This document shows, piece by piece, positions 1 through 7,265 of a stretch of 7,879 nucleotides of DNA. Source of the DNA: Alphaproteobacteria bacterium (GTDB taxonomy: Bacteria > Pseudomonadota > Alphaproteobacteria > Sphingomonadales > Sphingomonadaceae); the NCBI GenBank assembly GCA_016650315.1, contig JAENVZ010000106.1, positions 1-7,879 on the forward strand, in the 5' to 3' direction. How positions within the stretch are numbered: the stretch's first letter is position 1; every line of letters starts with the position of its first letter. The notes beneath the pieces are model-generated. The model worked only from the letters and a program-made list of their open reading frames with translations. It did no database searches and was not told where the DNA came from. The position numbers and the translations under genes were made by a program.

Positions 1-979
1 GCCATTCCAGCGCGATGCGGGCATAGCTGCCGCCAAGGGGAATCCGCGCCGACACTTGCGGCCCGATGTCGAGGCGCGACAGCAAAGGCTGCACCCCCCC
101 GGAAAGGGCAAAACCCGCCATGATCGCGTCCGCGTCGCCTGTCCCCGGCAGCGCATGCCCCAATGCGATCCGACCGTCGGCAAACAGATCCGTCCGCGCC
201 AGTCCCACCATTCCTGCCTGCGCATACCCTTCCACCTGAAATCCGGCAGCCAGCGGCGTAGGGCCGATGCCACCCGCGGCATAAGCGGCAAACGCATTGC
301 GCCCGCCATCGCCCAGGGCAATGCGGCGCTCAACCGCAAAGGCAAGCGGCAGCGTGCGTGCCGGGCGCCATGTGATACCCAGTGCGGCCTCCTCGCTTGC
401 TGGCGATTGCAGCGCGCTCGTCATGCGCGCATGAAGTGCGAAGCTGTGGTTTTCCAAAGGCGTCAGATCATAGGCAAGACGCGCGCCAGCCTGACTGGCT
501 CCCAATTGCCCTGCATTGGCCAGACTTGTCCCGCCATTTTCCGGTCGATAGAGAAGCCAGGTGGACAGCGACCAGCGATCCGCCGATCTCCCCCGCCTGG
601 CATCACCCAGACCCAGTGGCTGCAAAGTGCCACTATCGAGTGGCCGGTTGAAAATGCCGCTCTGCGCGGCATTCGCCTTGGTATCAGCAAATGTGCCATT
701 GGCAGCGGAGGGTATCTTATAGTCACTTTGCTTCGTCCCTTCACGCAACGGCCCCGACTCCGCCTCCTCTCGCCAACCGGCAAAGGATGTATCGCCAGAC
801 GGAGTGCTGGTTGAACCAACGATGCCAACGGGCAACGCCGCATGGCCGCTGGCAGGCACTTGCTCCATATGTTGGCGGTTTAACCTGTCCCCTTCTTCCA
901 CGAGCAGTGCCGTAGCCCGACCCGCAACCCACAGGCTTGCAACAAGATAGAGGAACCTGAAGGGCTTGCCGGAAATCAT
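1..979 (-). CDS. Secreted NfrA-like C-terminal barrel protein, partial at left edge
   Basis: An uninterrupted minus-strand frame of 326 codons runs from ATG at 979 off the left edge, so the C-terminus is missing. The ATG overlaps the stop of the upstream glycosyltransferase (ATGA), implying translational coupling. Residues 1-24 look like a signal peptide: a short basic start (K5, R8), a hydrophobic stretch and an A-T-A site. Residues 25-130 are hydrophilic, poor in recognisable structure and probably variable. From about 135 the sequence alternates polar and hydrophobic residues with many Gly and Arg (SLSTWLLYRPENGG, GGRNAFAAYAAGG, SRLDIGPQ, ARIALEW), as in an outer-membrane beta barrel. From memory this resembles the C-terminal domain of the phage N4 adsorption protein NfrA, and small proteins of this kind follow NfrB-like glycosyltransferases in sphingomonads. 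The TPR repeats of full NfrA are absent. Reading frame and pairing are seen directly; outer-membrane location and a role in surface glycan handling are inferred. Confidence 0.75.
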   Translation of the reverse strand, partial: MISGKPFRFLYLVASLWVAGRATALLVEEGDRLNRQHMEQVPASGHAALPVGIVGSTSTPSGDTSFAGWREEAESGPLREGTKQSDYKIPSAANGTFADTKANAAQSGIFNRPLDSGTLQPLGLGDARRGRSADRWSLSTWLLYRPENGGTSLANAGQLGASQAGARLAYDLTPLENHSFALHARMTSALQSPASEEAALGITWRPARTLPLAFAVERRIALGDGGRNAFAAYAAGGIGPTPLAAGFQVEGYAQAGMVGLARTDLFADGRIALGHALPGTGDADAIMAGFALSGGVQPLLSRLDIGPQVSARIPLGGSYARIALEW

Positions 980-2472
980 GCCTCGCGCGCCAACTCCGTT
1001 GGAAAATGATGGGCAGTCTTGTCCCAGACCGGCGCATGACCGCTGTTAATCCGAAGATAATGGAACACAGCCTGCCGCGCCGCCATGATTGCAATGATAT
1101 TGGCCAGAAAAGCGCGCGGGACAGACCTCGCCCCCTCTCGCCAGCCATAATAGCGCGTGACAAAGGCGCACCGGATTGCAAGCCGCCACAGCAGCAGAAC
1201 CGCATTGATGGTCAGCAGGATCTCCAGCGACGGCCGCAACGGAGCAATATTGGTCCCGGTCATCAGATGCGCGATGTCGATCACCCCATAAAGAAGGATG
1301 GACACATAAGCGCAACACAGGATGATCGCCGCCAATGGCGCACGACGGTCGCGCAAGCGCATCCAGCGTTCGGCCAGGCTTCCGTGCCAGCCGAGCCGGT
1401 CCCAGCCTGCCAACGCAATACCGGTCATCCAGCGTGCCTTTTGCCGGACGGCGGCATCCAGTGTATCGGGAAAATATTCGCGGGTGCAGACAAGGCCGCC
1501 AGCCTCATCCGCCATGTGGATGAAAACGCCGCGCCCGCCAAGCGCGCCAATGCGCAGGCCAAGTTCATAATCTTCGGTCAGACAGCCCGGATCGAATGGC
1601 AAGCCGTCCTGCTGGTCGGCAATGCTGGCGATTGCGGCACGGGCAAAGGCGCATCCAACGCCCGCTGAGGGCATGGCAGCCCCGATCGCTTCGCGTACGA
1701 CAAGATATTTGCCATGCGCCTCGGCAAACTCATCGCAATAATGACCCGACACCCAGCGAGAGTGCGGGTTGACCAGCGGCAGCACCGGGAGTTGCACCAG
1801 ATCGAACCGGTCTATCATGGTGTCAAACAAACGGATTTCGCCTGGATGCACCACATCCTCTGCATCGTGCAGAACAACCGCCTTGAAGGACTTGCCCTGA
1901 ACGCTTTCTTGTCTCAGCATCGCCGTCCAGATGGCGTTCAGGCAGTCGCCCTTGGTCGTGGGTCCGGCATTGGCCCCTATCACCATGGAAATGCGTTCGT
2001 CCTGTTCTGCCACCGCCGCGACAGCCATGATTGTGGCGCGGTCATTGGAGTAACAGCCAACGAAAATACGAAAGTCTGCGTTGCCCCAGCTTTTCAGGCA
2101 ATGGCGCAGCATATGGCCAATAACATTCGCTTCATCCCAGGCGGGTACGAAAACGGCGACAGGACCAGTGTTGCGCGCCACCGGAAGGGTCGCCATCGTC
2201 ATCGCTTCATGACGCGTATAAATAAAGACCCGCTTCCATAAGCTGCGAGCCAGCCAAAAAATATCCACAAGAAGATCATCAAGCGAACCAATGAGAAAAC
2301 CAACGGCGGCAAAAAAGATCAATTCATTCTGAACGCTCCCGAATATCCTTGCGATTTGATCCAGGATGACAATAAATATTTCCCCACAGCCCCGGATACG
2401 TAAACATCGGACGGTCAACTTATTTCGGAGTCGTAACGAAAACTCAAGCGAAATTTCTGAGGGACAAACCAC
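976..2472 (-). CDS. NfrB-like membrane glycosyltransferase (GT2 family)
   Basis: This is a processive-type family 2 glycosyltransferase anchored in the inner membrane, expected to transfer sugar from a nucleotide-sugar donor to a surface polymer. In the 498-residue frame, a first membrane segment lies at about 50-76. The GT-A domain begins near 105 (VFVPAWDEANVIG). It carries a D-x-E-D acidic motif (D203, D206), the T-E-D motif at 299-301 and the R-Q-x-x-R-W motif at 343-348. Two or three membrane segments follow at about 378-400, 416-434 and 455-472. The tail WDKTAHHFP (483-491) is characteristic of the NfrB group. The start is uncertain. The listed frame opens with GTG at 2472, but the first ~35 residues are basic, AT-richer and unlike the family. 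Related proteins, as I recall them, begin about 15 residues before NELIFFAAVGFLIG. No ATG occurs there; candidates are TTG at 2418, TTG at 2322, or a rare ATT at 2373 behind GGGGAA. The gene overlaps the downstream barrel gene by 4 bases. The exact sugar and polymer are unknown. Confidence 0.88.
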   Translation of the reverse strand: MVCPSEISLEFSLRLRNKLTVRCLRIRGCGEIFIVILDQIARIFGSVQNELIFFAAVGFLIGSLDDLLVDIFWLARSLWKRVFIYTRHEAMTMATLPVARNTGPVAVFVPAWDEANVIGHMLRHCLKSWGNADFRIFVGCYSNDRATIMAVAAVAEQDERISMVIGANAGPTTKGDCLNAIWTAMLRQESVQGKSFKAVVLHDAEDVVHPGEIRLFDTMIDRFDLVQLPVLPLVNPHSRWVSGHYCDEFAEAHGKYLVVREAIGAAMPSAGVGCAFARAAIASIADQQDGLPFDPGCLTEDYELGLRIGALGGRGVFIHMADEAGGLVCTREYFPDTLDAAVRQKARWMTGIALAGWDRLGWHGSLAERWMRLRDRRAPLAAIILCCAYVSILLYGVIDIAHLMTGTNIAPLRPSLEILLTINAVLLLWRLAIRCAFVTRYYGWREGARSVPRAFLANIIAIMAARQAVFHYLRINSGHAPVWDKTAHHFPTELAREA

Positions 2473-2550
2473 ACGCCTTTGATATTGGCTTTGAAACCGT
2501 TGCGGTCCAGACAGTTATCGAAACCCCACCTGCAGAAGAATATCGACGCA
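2473..2550. promoter_or_regulatory. Divergent intergenic region between glycosyltransferase and nhaA
   Basis: This short region separates two divergent genes and must hold the nhaA promoter. It also holds the glycosyltransferase promoter if that gene starts near 2472; otherwise the non-coding stretch extends to about 2373. A TTGAAA hexamer at 2491-2496 on the plus strand could be a -35 box for nhaA, but the sequence 17-18 bases downstream (GTTATC/TTATCG) is a poor -10 box. On the minus strand TTGACC at 2418-2413 also lacks a good partner. No Na+-responsive or NhaR-type operator could be recognised. Confidence 0.3.
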
Positions 2551-3819
2551 ATGAAAAGAACCGGTGCCAATTCAGCTTTGAGGGAATTCCTTACCAGCGA
2601 AGCGGCAGGTGGTGTTTTACTGATCGTCGCGGCGGCACTTGCGATGATCGTCGCAAACGTTAGCCCGGACGTCTATCACCTCTACCATGACCTTCTGCAT
2701 GACCAGATCGGCCCCGTCCTGTCGGACAAGCTGGGACCGATGACGGCGCATCTGTGGATCAATGACGGTCTGATGGCGATTTTTTTCCTGCTCGTCGGTC
2801 TGGAAATCAAACGCGAATTTGTCGATGGGCGGCTATCGACGTGGGAACGCCGCCGTTTGCCGGTCATCGCGGCGGCGGTCGGTATGCTGGTTCCCGCTTG
2901 CATATTTCTGTTTGTCGCACGCGGCCATTCCGGTCTGGAAAATGGCTGGGCCATTCCTGCGGCGACCGATATAGCCTTCGCCATCGGCGTGCTTGCGCTG
3001 CTGGGCAGCAGAGCGCCGACCTCATTGAAACTGTTCCTGACCACGGTCGCCATCGTCGATGACATGGGTGCGGTCGCGATCATTGCCATCGCTTATACCG
3101 GCGGGATCAAGAGCATAGCGCTTCTGGTCGCGGTCCTGATCCTTGGCCTGATGTATTTTCTCAACAAGACCGGGGTGAAGTCCCTTGCGGTCTATATATT
3201 GTGCTTTGCCGCGCTCTGGTACGCGGTGCTGTTGTCGGGCGTGCATGCGACCGTCGCGGGTGTCCTCGCAGCCATGATGATCCCGATCCGCAAGACTCCC
3301 GGCGCGCCCGATAGCCCACTCCATATTCTGGAACACAGGCTGCATCCCTGGAGCGCCTACCTGATCGTCCCGCTGTTCGGTTTCGCCAATGCGGGCGTCC
3401 GGTTGGAGGGCATGGGCATGGAACAGCTTTTGACGCCCCTGCCGCTGGGCATTGCCGCGGGCCTGTTCCTTGGCAAGCAACTGGGTATTTTCGGCAGCAT
3501 CTGGCTGTGCGTCAAATTTGGTTTGGCAAGCCAGTTACGGGGCGCGACCTGGCTGCAAATCTATGGCGTAGCGTTGCTCTGTGGCATCGGATTCACCATG
3601 AGTTTGTTCATCGGCGCTCTGGCCTTTCCCCATGATCCTGCGCTGGTGGAAGAGGCGAAAATCGGCGTGCTGACAGGGTCAATCCTCTCCGCACTGGTTG
3701 GCTTTACCGTGTTGCGGCTGGCCCCGCTGCATCCCCGCCATCGCCAGATTGAACGGAACGAGGATGCCAAAATCACCATAGGCGGCAATATGTCGTCCAT
3801 GGAGAAACAACTCGCATAG
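2551..3819 (+). CDS. nhaA: Na+/H+ antiporter NhaA
   Basis: NhaA is an inner-membrane secondary transporter that exchanges cytoplasmic Na+ (or Li+) for external protons, for pH and sodium homeostasis. The 422-residue product has the typical length and about 12 membrane segments. Key residues are present: the T-D-I-A-F-A-I-G motif with D140 (E. coli D133), the V-D-D-M-G pair D170/D171 (E. coli D163/D164, the ion site) and K309 in L-G-K-Q-L-G-I (E. coli K300). G-I-G-F-T-M-S-L-F-I-G-A at 345-356 matches the penultimate helix region. I chose ATG 2551 because MKRTGANSALREFL is a standard NhaA opening. A longer frame from TTG 2479 would add 24 basic residues unlike the family. The ribosome site before 2551 (AGAAG) is weak. 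The C-terminal ~30 residues form a charged cytoplasmic tail. The gene stands alone, divergent from the glycosyltransferase and convergent with the dehydrogenase 26 bases downstream. Confidence 0.96.
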   Translation: MKRTGANSALREFLTSEAAGGVLLIVAAALAMIVANVSPDVYHLYHDLLHDQIGPVLSDKLGPMTAHLWINDGLMAIFFLLVGLEIKREFVDGRLSTWERRRLPVIAAAVGMLVPACIFLFVARGHSGLENGWAIPAATDIAFAIGVLALLGSRAPTSLKLFLTTVAIVDDMGAVAIIAIAYTGGIKSIALLVAVLILGLMYFLNKTGVKSLAVYILCFAALWYAVLLSGVHATVAGVLAAMMIPIRKTPGAPDSPLHILEHRLHPWSAYLIVPLFGFANAGVRLEGMGMEQLLTPLPLGIAAGLFLGKQLGIFGSIWLCVKFGLASQLRGATWLQIYGVALLCGIGFTMSLFIGALAFPHDPALVEEAKIGVLTGSILSALVGFTVLRLAPLHPRHRQIERNEDAKITIGGNMSSMEKQLA

Positions 3820-3845
3820 CCGCGTGTGATCGCCACTCTCGACGA

Positions 3846-4721
3846 TTATCGTGTCGGGACAGGCGTATCTCCTGAATAATCGTAAAAGCCCCGACCGGTC
3901 TTGCGCCCGTACCATCCCGCCTCGACATATTTAACCAGCAGCGGCGCAGGACGATATTTGGGGTCGCCCGTGCTGCTCTGGAACACCTTGCAGATTTCAA
4001 GGCAGGTATCGAGACCCACAAAATCCGCCAACTCCAGCGGACCCATCGGATGGTTAAGGCCCAGTTTTATCGCTGCATCGATGTCCGCGACGTTGGCGAT
4101 TCCATCGCCCAGCGCGAAACAGGCTTCGTTGAGCATGGGCAGCAGAATGCGATTGACGATGAAGCCTGGCGCGTCATTGGCATGGACAACCCGCTTGCCC
4201 AGCGTCTGCGCGTATTTTTCCACTGCTGCAATGGTTTCATCGGCAGTCGCAAGCCCGCGGATCAGTTCGATCAAGCCCATGACCGGCACGGGATTGAAGA
4301 AATGCACGCCTGCGAAACGGGCAGGATCAGGTGCTGCCTGCGCCAGACGGGTGATCGGGATGGAACTGGTATTCGACGCCAGGATCGCCTGCGGGCCCAA
4401 TATCTTGCCCACTTCCGCAAAAATCGAACGCTTGATCTCTTCCCGTTCCGTCGCGGCCTCGATGACAAGGCTCGCCGCCGCCATCGGTCCATAATCAGCG
4501 ACCGGTACAATCCGGTCCAGCGTCTCTTCAACGACCTTCGCCTCGACCTTGCCTTTTTCGACCAGACGGGAAAGCTGTTTTGCAATAGTTGCCTTGCCTT
4601 TTTCCGCCTGTGGAAGGCCGATGTCGGACAGAAAAACCCGATAGCCCGCCTGCGCCGACACCTGTGCAATCCCCGCACCCATCTGTCCCGCCCCGATGAC
4701 GCCTATCGTCTGCATTGCCAT
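3846..4721 (-). CDS. hbd: 3-hydroxybutyryl-CoA dehydrogenase
   Basis: This cytosolic enzyme interconverts (S)-3-hydroxybutyryl-CoA and acetoacetyl-CoA using NAD(P), in short-chain fatty acid and butyrate-type metabolism. The 291 residues fit the single-function family (about 280-295). The N-terminal Rossmann domain has G-x-G-x-x-G at residues 10-15 (GAGQMG). S119, H140, E152 and N190 have the same spacing as S137, H158, E170 and N208 of human HAD, so the catalytic His-Glu pair is intact. The C-terminal dimerisation domain shows [10 protein letters not shown] (182-191) and the end signature [11 protein letters not shown] (272-282). Two starts are possible. ATG 4721 lies only 3 bases after the AGGAG box (4729-4725), whereas ATG 4715 lies 9 bases after it and gives [10 protein letters not shown], which fits both spacing and family better. 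The gene is third of the minus-strand genes after egtD but is separated from it by about 190 bases with a repeat, so it probably has its own promoter. Confidence 0.95.
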   Translation of the reverse strand: MAMQTIGVIGAGQMGAGIAQVSAQAGYRVFLSDIGLPQAEKGKATIAKQLSRLVEKGKVEAKVVEETLDRIVPVADYGPMAAASLVIEAATEREEIKRSIFAEVGKILGPQAILASNTSSIPITRLAQAAPDPARFAGVHFFNPVPVMGLIELIRGLATADETIAAVEKYAQTLGKRVVHANDAPGFIVNRILLPMLNEACFALGDGIANVADIDAAIKLGLNHPMGPLELADFVGLDTCLEICKVFQSSTGDPKYRPAPLLVKYVEAGWYGRKTGRGFYDYSGDTPVPTR

Positions 4722-4740
4722 ATTCTCCTATTTGATAATC

Positions 4741-4768
4741 GTTTGCCTGCGTTGCCCATAATGCAAAC
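4741..4768. promoter_or_regulatory. Inverted repeat upstream of hbd, possible operator
   Basis: GTTTGC at 4741-4746 and GCAAAC at 4763-4768 are perfect 6-base inverted arms separated by 16 bases. The left edge lies about 20 bases upstream of the dehydrogenase start, where a promoter would be. On the minus strand the spacer also carries a short direct repeat, GGCAA-CGCA-GGCAA. This could be a binding site for a repressor of fatty-acid or acyl-CoA metabolism. No clear -35/-10 pair was found, and a 6-base repeat of this kind can occur by chance. Confidence 0.25.
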
Positions 4769-4803
4769 ACGCCTTGTGCGCGATGATTAGAATCCAAGCC
4801 TGT

Positions 4804-4908
4804 CTAGAGCATCGTGCGAAAAAGTGGGAACCGGTTTTTCGCAAAAAACGATGTGACAACAAAGAACTAGAGCAAGCGAAATGCGTCAGATTTAACGCGG
4901 CTTGCTCT
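4804..4908. repeat. Double-hairpin intergenic repeat (REP-like)
   Basis: Two adjacent inverted repeats fill most of the gap between egtD and hbd. In the first, CATCGT (4810-4815) pairs with ACGATG (4848-4853) and GCGAAAAA (4816-4823) pairs with TTTTTCGC (4835-4842). A 5-base A bulge lies on one side, and the palindrome AACCGGTT (4829-4836) sits at the tip. In the second, AGAGCAAGC (4869-4877) pairs perfectly with GCTTGCTCT (4900-4908), with inner GCGT/ACGC arms (4883-4886/4895-4898). Each half opens with the same 8-mer CTAGAGCA (4804 and 4867). The core GTGGGAACCGGTTTTTCG is familiar to me from dispersed intergenic repeats of Alphaproteobacteria. The second hairpin begins 6 bases past the egtD stop, so in the transcript it may also protect the 3' end or weaken read-through into hbd. 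Confidence 0.75.
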
Positions 4909-4914
4909 GGCCTG

Positions 4915-5898
4915 TCAGACCATCTTTTCAGGCTGCGCTTCGGCCAGGAACAGCGAAAACATATCGTCCGCGTCCGTCCATTCATTGATCGGATTCCAGC
5001 CACCAGCCCTCAGCAACAACCGTGCGTCGCGCAGGCCATATTTGTGGCTGTTCTCCGTGTGAATGGTTTCACCCGCCCGCATGGAAAAACTGTTGCCGTC
5101 AATGCTGAAGGCAACGTCGCGCACCGCCTCCAGATGCATCTCGATGCGCGCATGGTCGTCATTCCACACTGCCAGATGACGAAAGGCGTCCAGCGGGATG
5201 GTCCCGTCCAGTTCCCGATTGATCCGTGCGAGCAGATTGAGGTTGAATTGCGCGGTCACGCCAGCCGCATCGTCATAGGCCGGGACAAGGACCGACACAT
5301 CCTTGATCCGGTCAATACCGATCAACAGCATCGCCCCTTCCCCTAACGACCTGTGCAGCGACCGCAACAGGTCGACAGCGGCATACGCATCGAAATTCCC
5401 GATGGTTGACCCCGGAAAGAAACCCAGCCTTGGAATATCCGACAGCTCCTTTGGCAAATGCACCGGGCGCAGAAAATCGGCCTCGACAGGACGGACAGGA
5501 AGACCGGGAAAAGCTTGCGCCAACACCGCGCTGCTTTCCCGCAAAAAGTCACCGCTGATGTCGATGGGAATATAAGCCGCGGGGTCAATCTGGCGCAACA
5601 GATGCGGCGTCTTTGCTGCCGAACCTGCACCAAATTCAACGACCGCGCGTCCCTTGCCAACGATCTGCCCAACCTGCGCGCAATGGGCTTCCAGCAATTG
5701 CGTCTCGATGCGCGTCGGATAATATTCGGGCAGCCTCGTAATATCCTCAAACAATTCGGAACCGCGCTGGTCGTAGAACCAGCGGGCCGGCGTTGCCTTG
5801 GGCATTGCGGAAAACCCGGCCAACATATCCTCGCGGAAGGCCGGGTCGATGGGTGCATCCGGCACCTCCGTCTTTTTTGCCAAACCATAGTGCGCCAT
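4915..5898 (-). CDS. egtD: L-histidine N-alpha-methyltransferase EgtD
   Basis: EgtD is a cytosolic SAM-dependent enzyme that trimethylates the alpha-amino group of histidine to hercynine, the first step of ergothioneine synthesis. Its 327 residues match the family length. Signatures in order are LPEYYPTRIE (56-65, substrate Tyr), VVEFGAGSAAKTPHLL (86-101, SAM-binding loop), FFPGSTIGNF (160-169, with N168), VPAYDDAAGVTAQFN (205-219, with Y208) and TENSHKY (281-287). E282 and S284 in the last motif match the histidine-binding E282/S284 of the M. smegmatis enzyme. The start ATG overlaps the egtB stop by one base (TGATG). A ribosome site AAGGA sits 6 bases upstream inside the egtB end, indicating tight translational coupling. 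It follows EgtB in transcription order although it acts first in the pathway. Confidence 0.97.
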   Translation of the reverse strand: MAHYGLAKKTEVPDAPIDPAFREDMLAGFSAMPKATPARWFYDQRGSELFEDITRLPEYYPTRIETQLLEAHCAQVGQIVGKGRAVVEFGAGSAAKTPHLLRQIDPAAYIPIDISGDFLRESSAVLAQAFPGLPVRPVEADFLRPVHLPKELSDIPRLGFFPGSTIGNFDAYAAVDLLRSLHRSLGEGAMLLIGIDRIKDVSVLVPAYDDAAGVTAQFNLNLLARINRELDGTIPLDAFRHLAVWNDDHARIEMHLEAVRDVAFSIDGNSFSMRAGETIHTENSHKYGLRDARLLLRAGGWNPINEWTDADDMFSLFLAEAQPEKMV

Positions 5899-7169
5899 CA
5901 GATGTCCTTTGCGAGCCGCAGACCGGTGAACTGCCAGCGTTGATGCGGGTAAAAGAAATTACGGTAGGACGCGCGCATATGTCCGCGCGGCGTCGCGCAG
6001 CTTCCGCCCTTCAGCACGAACTGGCCCGACATGAACTTGCCATTATATTCGCCGACCGCGCCTTTTGCCGGACGAAAGCGGGGATAGGGCCGATATGCGC
6101 TGCCCGTCCATTCCCAGACATCGCCGAACATCTGCGCCAGTCCCTGCTGCTGCTCACAAGCACGCGGGCGCGGAGCGGCGGCCTTGTCCAGTTGATTGCC
6201 ATGATTGGGGTCAAGCCCTTGTGCGGCGGCTTCCCATTCGCCTTCGGTCGGCAGGCGCGCACCGGCCCAGCTTGCATAGGCGTCTGCCTCATACAGGCTG
6301 ATATGCGTGACAGGGGCTGCGGGATTAACTATATGCCGCCCGTCATGGCCGAAACAGGTCCAGTCGCGGCCATCCTCCTTTTCCCAGTAAAGCGGCGCGG
6401 CTATGCCATTGCCCTGTACCCAGGCCCAACCGTCCGACAACCAGTGCCGCGGGTCGGCATATCCCCCGTCGGCGATGAACTCCAGCCATTCGCCGTTGGT
6501 CACGGGACGGTTGGCCAGTGCATAGGGGGTGAGCAGCACATCATGGCGCGGCCCTTCGCAATCAAAGGCGAAATCCGTTCCCTTATGGCCGACACTTGCG
6601 ATTCCGTCCTGTCCCTCTATCCAGACGATCGGACCCGGCATTGGCGCGGGCATGGAGGATGGCGCGCTCCACATGGCGGGCTGCAACGGGTTTTGCGCGA
6701 ACAGGTGCAAGATGTCGGTCAGCAGCAATTCCTGATGCTGCTGTTCATGATGCAGGCCGAGTGTCACCAGCGCGCGCGCATCGGGCGTCAAATTGGGCAG
6801 CGCCGCCGTCATTGCCGCATCCACATACCCGCGATAGGCCAGCACCTCATCAAGCGAGGGCCGGGTCAGTATCCCCCGCCGAGGCCGATCATGACGTTCG
6901 CCCTCCGCCTCATAATAGCTGTTGAAGAGAAAGGGATAGCGTTCGTCGAACAGCCCGTAGCCCGGCACATGGTCACGCAGGATGAAGGTTTCGAAAAACC
7001 AGTTCGTATGCGCCAGATGCCATTTTACGGGCGATGCATCGTCCATCGACTGCACACTGGCGTCGGCGTCGGACAGGGGCTGGACGAGTGCTTCTGTCAG
7101 CGCCCTTACCCGCGCATACTGATCCGTCCATTCCCCGGCCAGTCGTTCTGATGTGATATGCGTTCTCAT
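5898..7169 (-). CDS. egtB: Ergothioneine biosynthesis sulfoxide synthase EgtB
   Basis: EgtB is a non-haem iron enzyme that uses O2 to join hercynine to a thiol (gamma-glutamylcysteine or cysteine, depending on type), giving the sulfoxide precursor of ergothioneine. The 423-residue protein has an N-terminal DinB-like four-helix domain (about 10-160) and a C-terminal formylglycine-generating-enzyme-like domain (about 185-421). The iron-binding triad is visible: H51 in W-H-L-A-H and H141/H145 in HHEQQHQE (140-147). Family motifs include NSYYEAEG (83-90), ARLPTEGEWEAA (304-315), GDVWEWTGSAY (349-359) and GGSCATPRGHMRASYRNFF (388-406). A good ribosome site (GGGAG, 5 bases before ATG 7169) supports the start. 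Neither EgtC nor EgtE is encoded nearby, so the thiol donor and the C-S lyase cannot be settled here. Adjacent tyrosines Y86 and Y87-equivalent in the SYYEA motif may point to the cysteine-using type, a tentative reading. Overlap with egtD makes a two-gene operon. Confidence 0.97.
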   Translation of the reverse strand: MRTHITSERLAGEWTDQYARVRALTEALVQPLSDADASVQSMDDASPVKWHLAHTNWFFETFILRDHVPGYGLFDERYPFLFNSYYEAEGERHDRPRRGILTRPSLDEVLAYRGYVDAAMTAALPNLTPDARALVTLGLHHEQQHQELLLTDILHLFAQNPLQPAMWSAPSSMPAPMPGPIVWIEGQDGIASVGHKGTDFAFDCEGPRHDVLLTPYALANRPVTNGEWLEFIADGGYADPRHWLSDGWAWVQGNGIAAPLYWEKEDGRDWTCFGHDGRHIVNPAAPVTHISLYEADAYASWAGARLPTEGEWEAAAQGLDPNHGNQLDKAAAPRPRACEQQQGLAQMFGDVWEWTGSAYRPYPRFRPAKGAVGEYNGKFMSGQFVLKGGSCATPRGHMRASYRNFFYPHQRWQFTGLRLAKDI

Positions 7170-7197
7170 ATCCTCTCCCGGCTGTTTCTATCGGGCC

Positions 7198-7222
7198 AAC
7201 GCAGGTCTATTCGTTTCGATCC
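7198..7222 (-). promoter_or_regulatory. Putative EcfG-type general stress promoter of egtBD
   Basis: On the minus strand GGATC (7222-7218) is followed after exactly 16 bases by CGTT (7201-7198). The alphaproteobacterial EcfG sigma factor consensus, as I know it, is GGAAC-N16/17-CGTT, so this differs at a single base. The CGTT box ends 28 bases before the egtB ATG, leaving room for a transcription start near 7191 and a leader with the ribosome site. This would link ergothioneine synthesis to the general stress response. One short degenerate match is suggestive only; a sigma-70 alternative (TATATT at 7229-7224) lacks a good -35 box. Confidence 0.4.
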
Positions 7223-7235
7223 TAATATAGTTGCA

Positions 7236-7262
7236 GCGGATGACGAAAAAATTTCATCCCGC
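7236..7262 (-). terminator. Hairpin between adenosyltransferase and egtB
   Basis: On the minus strand GCGGGATGA (7262-7254) pairs with TCATCCGC (7243-7236), giving an 8-base-pair stem with one bulged G and a T-rich loop of about 10 bases. It starts only 4 bases past the adenosyltransferase stop. A uridine run follows neither arm, so it is not a classic intrinsic terminator. It may mark the transcript end, act as a processing stem, or be an operator upstream of egtB. Confidence 0.35.
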
Positions 7263-7265
7263 AAA

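Noticed and set aside
56..814. Plus-strand 252-codon frame at the left edge
   Set aside because: The minus-strand frame across the same region is open for its full length, starts by ATGA coupling to the glycosyltransferase, and encodes a signal peptide and barrel-like sequence. The plus-strand product is Arg/Pro-rich without features.
2479..2550. N-terminal extension of NhaA from TTG 2479
   Set aside because: The added 24 residues are basic and unlike NhaA family openings, while ATG 2551 gives a standard start and length.
3820..3856. Terminator between the convergent nhaA and hbd genes
   Set aside because: Only a weak palindrome ACGAT-T-ATCGT (3842-3852) is present, overlapping the hbd stop. 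It has no adequate loop and no T run on either strand.
5793..7151. A 452-codon plus-strand open frame opposite egtB, and other long plus-strand frames opposite egtD, hbd and the glycosyltransferase
   Set aside because: They lie antisense to genes with unmistakable family motifs, have compositions rich in Arg, Pro and His typical of shadow frames in GC-rich DNA, and show no recognisable domain or ribosome site.
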